A stretch of 64,000 nt of DNA from Cepaea nemoralis (Eukaryota > Mollusca > Gastropoda > Stylommatophora > Helicidae), in the NCBI GenBank assembly GCA_014155875.1, contig JACEFZ010011456.1:83501-147500 (forward strand). The letters run 5' to 3'. The position numbers were made by a program, and so were the translations under genes. Positions 31,297 through 42,406 of the stretch are shown piece after piece. The notes under the pieces are model-generated. The model made no database searches, was not told the DNA's origin, and saw nothing but the letters and a program-made list of their open reading frames with translations. The first letter of the stretch is position 1, and every line of letters starts with the position of its first letter.

Positions 31297-31540
31297 AGGT
31301 CAGCATGGCTGAATGATTAAGAACTCTTGCTCTTAAAACTTTTGGTGTGCTGATGGCCAGACAGCAGGATCAACCCTATACCGGTCAGTTGGACTAAAAT
31401 GTTGACTTCTCATCCTTGACTTGGGGATGTAAATTACAAGTATCTCAGAAGTCACAGTAGATTTCCCTGATGGCGAGAGACACTGGTAATAGGGAAAGCT
31501 AATCCACACGCAAAAATCAGTCCAGCGTGGGGTACGCTAT
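31297..31540 (+). repeat. SINE-1 copy
   Basis: Head GGTCAGCATGGCTGAATGA with TTAAGAACTC, the body GTCAGTTGGACTAAAATGTT, ending CAAAAATCAGTCCAGCGTG. Confidence 0.88.
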
Positions 31541-31594
31541 AGATATAGTGAGCGAATGTTTTAAACAAATTAACAGTAATATCTGCTATAGGAA

Positions 31595-32020
31595 TCATCA
31601 TCATCATCATATGCCATGCCGATAAGCGTGGGCGGTCATGTTTTGCCATCTCACTCGATCACCAGAGTCGTGGATCAGCTCCGTGTTTCTGTCTCGACCA
31701 TGCCACGTGGCCAAGCCATCCAAGTATTTACTTCTCGGTCTTCCCCTTGGCCTCTTCCCTACAATCTTGCCAGTTGTCACCAAGTTCTCCAATTCATTTC
31801 TTCTCATAACATGCCCAAAAAATTTTGACTGTCTACGTCTAATGTCTCTAATCAGTTTACGATCTTCATTTGTCTCTTAAAGGGCGTGTTCATGGGTTTT
31901 CCTGTCTGTCCATGGTATTCTTTGCATTTTCCTCAGAAACCGCATTTCCACAGCCATCAGATATTTTGCAGTTTGTCTTCTCATTGTCCACACTTCACAT
32001 CCATACAAAAGTACAGGTTC
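31595..32020 (-). mobile_element. RT-A LINE 3' fragment
   Basis: Minus-strand with (GAT)n tail. It encodes GYGCEVWTM-like remnants, then RNELENLVTTGKIVGKR, RPRGRPRSKYLDGLATWH and MTAHAYRHG. Mostly open but 5'-truncated at about 32020. Confidence 0.88.
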
Positions 32021-32384
32021 TATGTAGCTATAGGAATACTTTTACTTTAATCATTTCACTTTTGACAAAAGAAAAATACAAACAATTGTTTACCCATTAT
32101 AACCGACTTTCATGCGAACAGAATTCTCATGGTCACCACTCTCCAGGGTTGGCATCCTTAATACTGAATGACGCTAGGATACAGAAAAATGTATGATCAA
32201 ACATATGTTCCAGCACTCAGTTCTATACATACATGAATGTGTCAATGGATCTATTTATCAATGGGGATAAATTACTGAAAGTCAGCAAGAAGTTCTGAAT
32301 AGCAGTTTTCACTGCTGATGGGTGATGGAAATGTGATGAAAGGAATTATAAGAAGAACAAATATGGCTCTGCAAAGAGTTGAGT
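32021..32384. other. No gene seen
   Basis: Unassigned AT-rich sequence. Confidence 0.45.
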
Positions 32385-32710
32385 TGAGTCAAGAACCGAC
32401 ATCAAAGCACTCGGTACATTCGCATACGTGCTCCATCCTCATCTGAAACATATAGTCAATCAATCAATCAGGTGCCGTCTCTGCAATGAAGGTTGGCTGC
32501 AATGGATCTCCAACACTGTCTGTCTCTCGCCATGACTGTACATTCTGTCAGGCTGATGTTCATCCATCTCTTGATGTTATCTTCCCACTTGTATTGTTGT
32601 CTACCTCTTGCTCGCTTGCCCTCAACCTTGCCCTCCAGTATGGTTTTTATAAGAGTATCATGTTTTTAACGTGGCCAAAATATTTCACTTGCCTCCTTTA
32701 ATTCTTTCAT
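32385..32710 (-). mobile_element. RT-G LINE tail next to an RH-1 end
   Basis: About 32465-32710 (minus) reads KYFGHVKN, then after a frame break GRQQYKWEDNIKRWMNIS, LTECTVMARDRQCWRSIAAN and HCRDGT. This is the post-RT tail of a further LINE family. 32380-32450 is the 3' end of RH-1 (pentamer tail plus CPECS-type end). Confidence 0.7.
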
Positions 32711-32764
32711 CAACTCTCTCTTCATTCCCAGTGTTTCTAGAACTTCTGCATTTAATTGTTTTAA

Positions 32765-33480
32765 ACAGTGAAGAGTCCCAATACTATTGGTACCTGTAGC
32801 AGTCTGATTGTGTGCCCATATGGCCTTTCCTGCAAGTTTTTTTAGTGTCGATCAGTTCCTCTGGTCACTCCCTGCAGCACCATTCTCTCCAAGCTGTGAT
32901 GATCTATCTGTTCTTCTGCACTATACACATGATTCCAAAGGGCCTCGACCGCACCTGCTAAATCGTGCACCAATGTTGTTGAGCTGAGTTGAGCTAAGAA
33001 CCGACATCACTGCACTCAGGACATTCCCATACGCGCTCCATCCCCTCATTCAACAGCCAGCAAAGAGCCACACTACTAATCATTCCCACCGCTATCTGAT
33101 TGAAAGTTCTCCTGGATTCCCTTCTCAGTTTTGAGATTCTACCAGAACCCCTGCCGATCCCCCACAATCTCATCCTTTCCACATACGGGTTCTCATTCTG
33201 TTCCTCCACCTTGCCCCACAGGTACCCGACCACCTCTCCCTTGTCCATAGGTAATCTACCAACAAGAGGTACATTCCCTGCCAGCCTATCAGTCTGTTGC
33301 TGGTTGTTAAACAAGCAGACGCAGGGGAATAACATGAGTGCAGTGACGTTGGTTCTAAGCTCAACTCAACTCAACTTTCTACATGATTCCAGAGAGCCTT
33401 TACCACATCACATTTATCATAAAGTAGCTCCCTGTCCAGTGGGCCAGCAGCAGCCAGTCTATCAGACTGCTCATTTTCCC
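32765..33480 (-). mobile_element. RH-1 LINE tails, three fragments
   Basis: Minus strand: 33390-33480 reads WIVCPGCAVVWENEQSDRLA (RNase H motif) and KCDVVKALWNHVESELS. 32985-33360 reads NNQQQTDRLAGNVPLVGRLP, then YVERMRLWGIGRGSGR and CPECSDVGS. 32765-32980 reads AVEALWNHVYSAEEQIDHHS. The pieces are separate insertions or rearranged parts of related elements, each ending in a (GAGTT)n-type tail. Confidence 0.75.
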
Positions 33481-33482
33481 AC

Positions 33483-33720
33483 ACAACTGCACAACCTGGG
33501 CAGACAATCCATGATATGTTCATTTCCCCACACACCTGCACGCCCTAGGCAGACAACCCATGATATGTTCATTTCCCCACACACCTGCACACCCTGTGCA
33601 GACAATCCATGATATGTTCATTTCCCCACACACCTGCATGCCCTGGGCATACAACCCAATATATGTTCATTTCCCCACACACCTGCACACCCCAGGCAGA
33701 CAATCCATGATATGCTCATA
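33483..33720. repeat. 49-50 bp minisatellite derived from an RNase H motif
   Basis: About five units of TGATATGTTCATTTCCCCAC and ACACCTGCACGCCCTGGGCA. On the minus strand each unit encodes CPGCAGVWGNE, matching the WIVCPGCAVVWENEQSDR RNase H motif immediately adjacent at 33440-33500. The array therefore grew from LINE coding sequence. Confidence 0.85.
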
Positions 33721-33784
33721 ATTTATGTAGAGTGATGCCAGCCACTCCACCCAAAACATCCAAGTTTCCATTTTTCAAAAATAC

Positions 33785-34765
33785 TCTAGGTTAGGTTAAG
33801 TCAGTCGTGGTTCCAACTTCACGGTAAACTCTGTTCATTATGCTCCATCCTATGCTAGTCAATATCACACGAAACACTCCTCACTCTCCCGTGTGTTGCC
33901 GGGGCCCATAAGGGAAGCAAAGAATAGTAACACTGTTGCCTACCATGCATGTCGTAAGAGGCGACTAAGGATGCTATGGTTCCGTCGCCCTGCTACTGAG
34001 TGAGTGCGTGGCGCGACACTGAGCTGTGAGTTTCATGTGAAATGCTTTTGAATCTGCCTGAGGTGTTTTGGAACATGACTGCATGTTCGGAGCAATAGCA
34101 ACTGGCTATGTCCCAGAGTTGACTGGTTTTTTGCCTTATGCAGAAATGCGTGGCTGCTGGGCTTCTGGTTGACTGCCACAACCATCGACGATGAACTGTA
34201 TTTTCGTGGACTGTGTGGGTGAACATCTAGGAAAGATCCAGATGGTAAAATGACTGCCGATGCCATCAGAGATGAACTGGGTGTTTCGTGGGGGACTAGT
34301 GTGTTGACATTCTGGTGGCGGCATTATGCACAGTGTATCTGTGCGGGTTGTTGTGTGTCGAGACTCCTGTCTTTTCCACTTTTCACATTGGGCAGTAGGG
34401 AGCATTTTGTGTGATATTCACTGGCACAGGAACAGAGTATAATGGGGACGACCCGTTACTGTGAAGTTGGAACCGCGACTAACTAACTAACTAACACTCC
34501 TCACTACCCAATGTGAAAAGTGGAACAGACAGGAGTCTCGACAAACTAACAGCCCACACAGGTATACTATGCATAATGCCGCTGCCAGAATGCCAACACA
34601 AAAGTCTGCAATGAAAAATACAGTTCATCATCGATGGAAGTGGCAGTCACTAGAAAACCAACAGTCACACATTACTGCATAATGCAACCCAGTTCAGCAA
34701 CCGACCGGCTGTCATTTTTCTGAACGTACAGTTCACGCTACAAACAACCGCGGACAGATGTAAAA
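33785..34765. repeat. Unclassified repeat with large inverted copies
   Basis: About 33990-34498 (plus) ends in GTGAAGTTGGAACCGCGACT then (AACT)n. About 33800-33895 is an inverted copy of that end (GTGGTTCCAACTTCAC). About 34495-34765 is an inverted copy of 34130-34400 (shared ATGTGAAAAGTGGAA, ACAGGAGTCTCGACA, GCATAATGCCGC). Inside is a short internal repeat (CAGTTCATCTCTGATGGCAT against CAGTTCATCGTCGATGGTTG). Family unknown. A CORE copy lies at 33895-33985. Confidence 0.7.
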
Positions 34766-36177
34766 GCCTGTGAGTCCCAAACACATATCTGGCTGTGCTG
34801 CCCTCTAAACACTGAAAGGCTATTGGCACAGCCTCAACTTCCATTCTCTTGTGTACATTATATTAACATATGTCAAACTTCCCATTTTAAACTGTGTCCA
34901 TTTGTCTTCTCAATAAAAGCCCACCCACTCTCTTTACCTCTGAACTCAGGCCCATCAGTATATATAATTACATCACTGGGGTGTGTGTTGTCTTCTATCA
35001 GCTGTTGCACAGACACTAACACCCACTGCCCTTTCTCAACATCCTCTGCCCAATGTAACTATGCAGTGCTTTATCTTTATGAGGTACCATGACCATTTTT
35101 TCTCCATGCACTATCCTGCCCATTTCATACACCTGACTGATTGTGTCTTCAGATTGTGCCATACAAGACCTGCTTCTCTTGATTCTATGTCCCTTGGTAT
35201 GGTCTAAAATTGTGCACTGGGGATGTTCCCTATGTGCATACCATCCTGTGGGTGCATCTTTATGATATTCTACTGGAGTATCTCTAATTCTCTACAGTAG
35301 GGTCTACTGACATTACCTTTTCTCATCTGGCACTAAGGAGGACAGGCAGAGCTAGTCAAAAGAGCTGTCAATGTCAGTGCCGGTACTGAGTCAAAGAGCG
35401 GTCATACTGACAATACTGACACTGATTGTGCTTTTGCAATGCATTCTTAACTCTGTATTTAATCACGGCCGCTTGTTTTTAACAAAGTTCACTTGTGAAT
35501 TCAGTCTGATCGATGGATGGGAGGGGTTGTTGCAGTGACAAATTTCACTGAAACTCAAAATAGACGGAGACATCGAGTTAAATGGAGCACTGTGCAATGG
35601 ACCAGAAAAATAATAATAATAATTTATAAACAAACACAGAACAACTGGTGTCGTCTGCTAGTACAAGCTGAGAGGAAATACTAAATACTGGGGACAAGAT
35701 CTGAGCACTATAGTATACTTATTAATAAATAATAATATTCTTGATTTGAGAATGTTTCGAATGCGAGTGATGATTTACTATTTATTTAGTAAATTAAAAA
35801 TTAGTATTAGAAGATCATAAGATGTGCAGTCCAGTCAGGATGATCTGTCTCTACTAAGTTAATTAATTAACTAGATATGCTTAAAGAGGGTCTGTCATTT
35901 AAGTGAAGAAGCCATCAAGACTTACTTGAAGCTGGAAATATCAAATAAATAGAAATCAGAGCGCAATTGTTCTTGGTGCACAACAGACAAGATCAAGAAG
36001 GCAGCCAGCGGACGGCCAGCAGACGGGAGTGGAATCAGAATAAAATACTACCGGAAACTGGATTACAAATGTTTTCAATTACGGTATGTGGAAGTTTCGA
36101 CATATTGTTTTGTTTGTTCAGAAATAACTATTAACTATGTATATAAATAACTCTATGATAGGCACAATCTATAATAT
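34766..36177. other. No gene seen
   Basis: A 1.4 kb stretch without recognised repeats or exons. A (TAA)n run lies near 35611-35625. One plus-strand stretch, 36000-36102, ends before a donor-like GTATGTGG, but its reading has no recognisable family. Possibly single-copy intergenic sequence. Confidence 0.45.
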
Positions 36178-36360
36178 ATGGTAAGATCGAAGGGAACAGA
36201 CCAAGGGGAAGACCTAGATGTAGAAGCAAATACCTGGATCGCTTGGCCTCGTGGCATGGTCGAGACAGAAACACGGAGCTGATCCACGACTCTGGTGATC
36301 GAGTGAGACGGCAGAACATGACCGCCCACGCTTACCGGCATGACACATGATGGATATTTA
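36178..36360 (+). mobile_element. RT-A LINE 3' end
   Basis: Plus-strand: GKIEGNRPRGRPRC, then KYLDRLASWHGRDRNTEL, HDSGDRVRRQNMTAHA and YRHDT with a stop. It contains a 3-6 bp insertion in the GRPR region. (AT)n and (CA)n runs follow to 36420. Confidence 0.85.
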
Positions 36361-36420
36361 TATATATAATATATATACACACACAAACACACAACACACA
36401 CACACACACACACACAACCA

Positions 36421-37028
36421 AAGTGGCACTTATATATAACATCAGATGTAAGAATAAGATGTACGACACAACAGAGATTAAGAGCAGAATGGGGCAGGCA
36501 AAATCCGCATTTCAGAAAATGAAGAGCATCTTAAACTTATACTTATGCAATAAGTCGCTATCATTTTATCAATGAATGTAAGAAAGAGAGTGCTAAAATG
36601 CTATATAGAACCAGTTTTGCTGTATGGCAGCGAATCTTAGAATGTAAATGAACAAATTAGGAAGAACTTAGAAGCAACAGAGATGTGGTTTTTAAGACGA
36701 ATGTTGCAAATTCCTTGGACTGCCGGAGTAACAACGATTGCCTGAAAGAGGCTAATGAAACTAGAACATTATACACAACAATAAGAAAGAGACAAACGGC
36801 TTTCTTTGGACATGTGGTGAGAAGAGAGGCATTGGAGAACATCGTGACAACTGGAAAGATCCAGGGGAAGAGAGGCAGAGGAAGACCAAGAGAAATGATG
36901 CTGGACGGATTGAGACGGTGGCATGGAAGAATATCAACGGCAGAGTTGACCTAGAACACCAAAGACCGAGATCTGTGGAGAGCCATGAACGCCTACGCCA
37001 GCCGGCAGGTTATTTGATGACGATGATG

Positions 37029-37030
<2 letters not shown>
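36421..37030 (+). mobile_element. RT-B LINE 3' fragment
   Basis: Reads with several stops: EIKSRMGQAKSAFQKMKSI, NVRKRVLKCYIEPVLLYGS, EATEMWFLRRMLQIPWTAG, FFGHVVRREALENIVTTGK, RGRGRPREMMLDGLRRWHG and the end MNAYASRQ. A (GAT)n tail and a (AC)n run follow (37032-37058). Confidence 0.85.
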
Positions 37031-37060
<30 letters not shown>

Positions 37061-37123
37061 TAATTATAAATGAATATAATGTATGTTGTAAAACGGTATC
37101 TATGAAAAATTATACATAAAAGA

Positions 37124-38566
37124 ATGATGATAAGCTATGCACATCTTATGATTAATGCTTTAGAAGAATATGGAATAGATAAAGTTACCAGTCTGCTTAA
37201 TACAATATATGATACTGGAAATATACCTCATGAATTATGTAATTCTGTATTTATTGCAATCCCAAAGAAATCAGGAGCCTTGGAATGTGATCAACATCGA
37301 ACAATTAGTATTATGAGTCACATCACGAAGATTTTGCTAAGAATCATCATGCAAAGAATTAGGAGGAAAATACAACCTGAAATAGGAGAAGAACAATGTG
37401 GGTTTGTAGAAGGAAAGGGTACAGTAAATGCTGTGTACTTACTGAGAACCGTAATTGAACGATCTATAGAAGTAAACAAAGATCTACACCTTTGCTTTAT
37501 TGACTACACAAAGGCTTTTGATAAAGTGAGACATGTCGACATGATAAGGATGCTTGAAGATCTACAAATTGATGGAAAAGACCTTAGACTTGTAAAAAAC
37601 ATATATTGGAAACAACAAGCTGCCATAAGAGTTGATAATGAAGTAGGCCAATATCAGCCTATTAAGAGAGATGTGAGACAGGGATATGTAATGTCTCCAG
37701 ATCTGTTTTCCCTTTACAGTGAAAGTATTTTCGGAAATATTGAAGATATGGAAGGAATCAACATTGGGGGACGATACATCAATAACATTAGATATGCAGA
37801 CGATACAGTCTTGATTGCAGACAATGAACAGGACCTGCAACATTTAGTAGATGCAGTTGTTACACACAGTGAACAACGAGGGTTAGAATTAAATTGTAAA
37901 AAGACACAGGTTATGGTCGTCACTAGGAAGAACGAAATACCACAATGTAATATACAAGTAAATGGGAATATTCTTCAACAAGTGAATAGGTACAATTATC
38001 TCGGAACAGTAATAACATCTGATGGGAGATGCCTTGAAGAGATTAGAACAAGAATCGCCATGTCTAAGGTAGCCTTTAGCAAGATGAAAAACATACTGAC
38101 CAATAAAAAGATGTCAATTGAAACGAGAAAAAGAGTGTTGAGGTGCTACATAGAACCTGTACTTTTATATGGATGTGAAGCTTGGACAATGAGCAGTCAA
38201 GCTGAAAAACATCTGATGGCTGTAGAAATGTGGTTTCTGAGGAAAATGCAAAGAATACCATGGACAGCCAGAAAGACCAATGAACAGGTCCTTCAAGAAA
38301 CAAACGAAGATCGTAAACTGATTAGAGACATTAGACGCAGACAGTCAAAATTTTTTGGGCATGTTATGAGAAGAAATGAATTGGAGAACTTGGTGACAAC
38401 TGGTAAGATCGAAGGGAACAGACCAAGAGGAAGACCTAGAAGCAAATACCTGGATGGCTTGGCCACATGGCATGGTCGAGACAGGAACACGGAGCTGATC
38501 CACGACTCTGGTGATCGAGTGAGATGGCAAAACATGACCGCCCACGCTTTCCGGCATGGCACATGA
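37124..38566 (+). CDS. LINE reverse transcriptase, family RT-A (5'-truncated, open)
   Basis: A 480-codon open frame, the longest non-repetitive one here. It encodes a non-LTR retrotransposon reverse transcriptase from the fingers to the C-terminus. It starts ISYAHLMINALEEYGIDK and has the RT blocks IPKKSGALECDQHRTISIM, EEQCGFVEGKGTVNAVYLL, CFIDYTKAFDKVRH (catalytic Asp in block A), GYVMSPDLFSLYSE (usually RQGC) and YADDTVLIAD (catalytic YADD at residues 224-227). The tail has KKTQVMVV, YNYLGTVITSDGRC, YGCEAWTM, FFGHVMRR, RPRGRPRSKYL and ends TAHAFRHGT. An in-frame stop at 37103-37105 and no upstream endonuclease show truncation. The ATG is likely internal. A TGATTGATTGA tail follows. It lies in the aPKC-CAPZB intergenic region. 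Cys to Tyr in the RQGC block may impair activity. Confidence 0.92.
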   Translation: MMISYAHLMINALEEYGIDKVTSLLNTIYDTGNIPHELCNSVFIAIPKKSGALECDQHRTISIMSHITKILLRIIMQRIRRKIQPEIGEEQCGFVEGKGTVNAVYLLRTVIERSIEVNKDLHLCFIDYTKAFDKVRHVDMIRMLEDLQIDGKDLRLVKNIYWKQQAAIRVDNEVGQYQPIKRDVRQGYVMSPDLFSLYSESIFGNIEDMEGINIGGRYINNIRYADDTVLIADNEQDLQHLVDAVVTHSEQRGLELNCKKTQVMVVTRKNEIPQCNIQVNGNILQQVNRYNYLGTVITSDGRCLEEIRTRIAMSKVAFSKMKNILTNKKMSIETRKRVLRCYIEPVLLYGCEAWTMSSQAEKHLMAVEMWFLRKMQRIPWTARKTNEQVLQETNEDRKLIRDIRRRQSKFFGHVMRRNELENLVTTGKIEGNRPRGRPRSKYLDGLATWHGRDRNTELIHDSGDRVRWQNMTAHAFRHGT

Positions 38567-38611
38567 TTGATTGATTGAACTTAATAACAAATAGCCTACA
38601 CTTTAAAAAAC

Positions 38612-39245
38612 ATTCATCATCATCAAGTGCCGTGCCGACTGGCGTAGGCGTTCATGACTCTCCACAGATCTCGGTCTTTGGTTTTTTTTGATAACTCTGC
38701 CGTTGATATTCCTCCATGCCACCGTTGCAATCCATCCAGCATCATTTCTCGTGGTCTGCCTCTGCCTCTCTTCCCCTCGATCTTTCCAGTTGTCACGATG
38801 TTCTCCAGCATCCCTCTTCTCATCACATGACCAAAAAAAGCTGTTTGTCTCTTTCTTATTGTTGTATATAATGTTCTAGTTTCGCCAGCCTCTTTAAGGC
38901 ATTCGTCGTTAGTTACTTTGGCATTCCAAGGAATTCGCAACATTCGTCTAAGGAACCACATCTCTGTTGCTTCCAATCTCTTCCTAATTTGTTCATTTAT
39001 ATTCCAAGATTCACAGCCATACAGCAAAACAGGTTCTATATAGCTCATTATCACTCTCTTTCTTACATTCAATGATAGCGACTTACTGCATAAGGTATTC
39101 TTCATTTTTTTAAATGCAGCCTTTGCTTACCCTATTCTGCTCTTAATCTGTTGTGCAGCTTCCATCTGATGTTATAAATGTCCCTAGATATTTAAAGCTA
39201 TCCACTTGGTGAAGAATTTTCCCTTCTATCTCTATTTCACATTTA
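38612..39245 (-). mobile_element. RT-B LINE 3' fragment, best copy
   Basis: On the minus strand, 160 codons are open (38623-39105): NVRKRVIMSYIEPVLLYGCE, RRMLRIPWNAKVTNDECLK, FFGHVMRRGMLENIVTTGK, RGRGRPREMMLDGLQRWH, DLWRVMNAYASRHGT. Upstream, after a frameshift, is HQVDSFKYLGTFITSDG. It is inserted tail-to-tail with the RT-A copy, with only about 40 bp between their 3' ends. Confidence 0.9.
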
Positions 39246-40608
39246 AGAAGCCGACTGTCTGGCCGAGGAGTTAGCAGCTTTCTCCATTAACCCCGAATAA
39301 TTCTCGTGGTCGACGTGAGCGCACGAGAATTAGAAGTGGTTCGAGTCGCACCAGTGACTTATGAGAGTATGGAGCCGGTCGCGCAGAAAGTCGTGGCGTG
39401 CTGATGATTGTAATCTAGCCTAGGAATCAACATACAGCTGAAAGATGCTGGTGTTGACCGCAATATCCTGAAACAGGATGGAAACGCGGGAAAAAATTTT
39501 TTAAGAAGTAGAATATAAATCGCAATGTGCATTTCGCAAGATGAAGAATATTTTCTGCAATATAATTATATCATTGTCAATCGAGGTTTGAAAAAAAAAG
39601 CCTTATAAGTTATAAGAGCTATTTTGAATCAATCCTGATATTCGGAAGCAAGTCCATAGACAGTTAGCAGGCTATTAACTTTAATGTATATGGAAGCCGT
39701 TGAGATGTCGTTTTATAGATAAATGATGAAATATATTGGACTGATAAAAGGCGTAAAGGAGATATCATGAAAGAAGTTAACTCACAAAGAGAACTGGTTA
39801 CCAGCACCAGAAGTCAACATTCTGTGGTATGCCGTGAGAAGGGGAAAGCTGAAAGTACTTGACAACAGACAAGTAGTCAGAAAGGAGGAGATGCAGGGGG
39901 GAGACCCAGAGAGAAGATGCTAAACAATAACACAGTTTGACATATTGTCGTGGTGGAACATCGGTAACAGAAATTATTGGCAGTGCACGAGACAGAAGAT
40001 TGTGGGCTGATATATCCACCACCTCCACCAGGATGGACTAAAAGAAGTTGCTACCATGGATTTCTAATGTTTGATACAACTTACCTTGGGAAGCAAGTAG
40101 TTGTGTTAATTTATTTTGTGGATTTTTTTTTTCGTTTTTAAAAGAAAAAATCTATTTATGTTGTCCTGTCCTTGACAAAGATTCTTAGAATCGAAATGTC
40201 GACCGTCCATTGTGCCCTATTGCACTTTTTTTAATTATTTAATTTTATTATTTCATTTTATATATTTATTGATTGTTTCTGATTTTGGATGTCACACTTT
40301 GTTTTCACCTGTGTATGATGGATTTCTTTTTAAGGTGTGTACATTGTGTCTGTGTTTAGTATGTCTCTTCTTTTCGCAGGAGCTAACTAAATGTACCTAA
40401 TTGTTTGCAATTCATATTACCTTGAGTCCGCAAAGTATTTGCTGTCATAACTTAAAAATAAAAGTTCTTTAAAGTACCTCTAATACATGCTAATGTTTAT
40501 GGTTATTAAGACTTCAGACCATTTCTCAGTACTATTGATGGTGATATCAAAGAAACGGACTGTGTACCTAAATGTGCAATTAAAGTACAGGATGTTATTT
40601 TTGGGGGC
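39246..40608. other. CR copy and decayed RT-C-like LINE
   Basis: 39410-39480 is a CR copy (ACAGCTGAAAGATGCTGGTG then GCAATATCCTGAAACAGGAT). 39500-40030 shows a strongly decayed RT-C-like tail (RKMKNIFCNI-like start, an EMSFYR block, HSVVCREK). 40031-40608 is AT-rich without supported features. Confidence 0.5.
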
Positions 40609-41215
40609 AAGTGCAGAAATTCAAAATATGGATAACATCAGACGGAAGATGCGTAACTGAGATAAAGAGCAGAATAGGACAATCAAAAACTACATTAACA
40701 TTCTCTCAAATGAAGAAAAATTCGTGCAATAAGTCACTGTTCTTGAAAGTTAGAAAAAGAGTTCTTGCATGTTACATAGAACCAGTTTTAACATACGGCT
40801 GCGAGTTCAGGAAAATTACAATTAGAAAACAGGCGAAAAATATCCACGGAAGCCTTCGAAATGTGGTTTTATAGAAGAATGTTGAAAATTAATTGGACAG
40901 TCCAAATTAGCAATCAATTGTTTTAATGGAAACTGAGTTGCAAAGACAACTTATCACAAACATCGGAAAGAGGCAGTCATCGTTTTTTTGGCCACGTTAT
41001 GGGAAGACAAAAACTGAAACATGTTGTGATAACCGGAAAGATTTGCGGAAAGAGAGATAGAGAAAGACAGCGTGAGAATATTCTTGGCAGTGTTGTGACA
41101 TGGCGCGGAAGGAAGTCTACACACGAATTGATCCATGACGTCGGAGATCGCAAAATGTGGAGAGGTATGATCGCCCACGCCAGCCGACAAGGCACTGGAT
41201 GATGATGGAGATGAT
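40609..41215 (+). mobile_element. RT-C LINE 3' fragment, best copy
   Basis: Plus-strand with breaks: ITSDGRCVTEIKSRIGQSK, FLKVRKRVLACYIEPVLTYG, EMWFYRRMLKINWTVQ, then LKHVVITGKICGKRDRERQ, VTWRGRKSTHELIHDVGDRK, MIAHASRQGTG and a (GAT)n tail. The family differs from RT-A and RT-B in the RDRERQ and HASRQGTG blocks. Confidence 0.88.
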
Positions 41216-41367
41216 GATGATTTCTGCATACAAATATCGACCACTCCATATCGCCCATGGCTCAATTGCCCTGTTCTTACTTGGTGGAGTGGCTATTTGA
41301 TTGGTACGAGATACTATAGGTTGTTTGTTTAGGTATTGTTTAATTAAGAGATAGGTCTTGGTGAGAT

Positions 41368-41890
41368 ATGATTGAGCTACCGTATGACAGTAGACGTTAC
41401 TACCTGCTTTCTGTTAGCTCCGAATGTTGGCCGTTGCTCACCAAACCCAACACCACACAATATTCCAATAGCTTCACGTGGAGGAGCGCAATTAGTAGGG
41501 TACAAGCCTATCCTAGTGCGAGGAAATGCAACCTAAAGACTACATGTAATTGCAGGCTCTAAGCCTTGGTCGGCAACTGGTCTAGGAACGAAGCTCTGAC
41601 AGACCGACAGTAAGAGCATTGCTTTGCTGATCCGACAGCTTCTGCATCTTGTCATGTTCCAGGTGTATTGGTGTTACCTTTCCTCGGGACTAAACTAGGC
41701 AGACCGAAAGAGGGATCGTGCTACAAGGGAAATACATGACCTCTACAAATCAACCGAGGTTTTGTGCTTTGTAGAGGTGTAACTCCAGCCCTGATCCCGT
41801 CAATGGTTTGCAGTTATTATGCCTTTAAAAAAAAAACACACACACACACACATTGTAACAAACTATCATCTGTCAAGACGGCAAGGTGCC
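41368..41890 (+). repeat. R400 copy, long
   Basis: Collinear with 20630-21090: TTGAGCTACCGTATGACAGT, GGAAATGCAACCTAAAGACT, GGTGTTACCTTTCCTCGGGA. It ends beyond a (CA)n insertion at about 41830 with AACTATCATCTGTCAAGACG. Confidence 0.88.
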
Positions 41891-41954
41891 AGTAAGAGAT
41901 TGATTAGCTTTTGCTGGTTGAGGAATTGGTTAGGCTTCGCTTTGCAGGCAATCA

Positions 41955-42290
41955 GTCAATCATTCAATCATGTCCCATGCCAGAAAGCATGGGCGGTCAT
42001 GACTCGCCATTTCACTCGATCACCAGAGTTGTGGATCAGCTCAGTGTTCCTGTCTCGACCACGCCATGTGCAAGCCATCCAGGTATTTACTTCTCAGTCT
42101 TCCCCTTGGTCTGTTCCCTTTGATCTTGCCATTTGTCATTAAGTTCTCCAATCCATTTCTTATCATAACATGTCCAAAAAATGTTGACTGTCTACGTATA
42201 ATTTCTCTAATCAATTTACTATTTTCATTTGTCTCCTGCAGTACTAGGTCATTGGTTTTTCTGCCTATCCATGATATTCTTTGCAGGCCA
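41955..42290 (-). mobile_element. RT-A LINE 3' fragment fused to an endonuclease fragment
   Basis: Minus-strand RT-A tail from about QRISWIGRKTNDLVLQETNE down to TAHAFWHGT and the tail TGATTGACTGAT. At about 42290 the upstream sequence switches from RT-A to the continuation of the endonuclease element (42407-43564), so two LINE parts are joined. Confidence 0.8.
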
Positions 42291-42406
42291 CGACACAGAA
42301 TATTATCATACAGGCTCGATTTGTCCCATGCATCATTCCAGTAGATTCATTGCCAGCGCGAGACTTTCTCGGCAGCCTCGTCCAATCGTTTTAGTGTAAA
42401 AAGTTC

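Noticed and set aside
36000..36105. Plus-strand IRIKYYRKLDYKCFQL followed by a donor-like GTATGTGG, resembling a PB1 start
   Set aside because: Wrong strand for aPKC, no acceptor or start Met identified, and the resemblance covers only a few residues.
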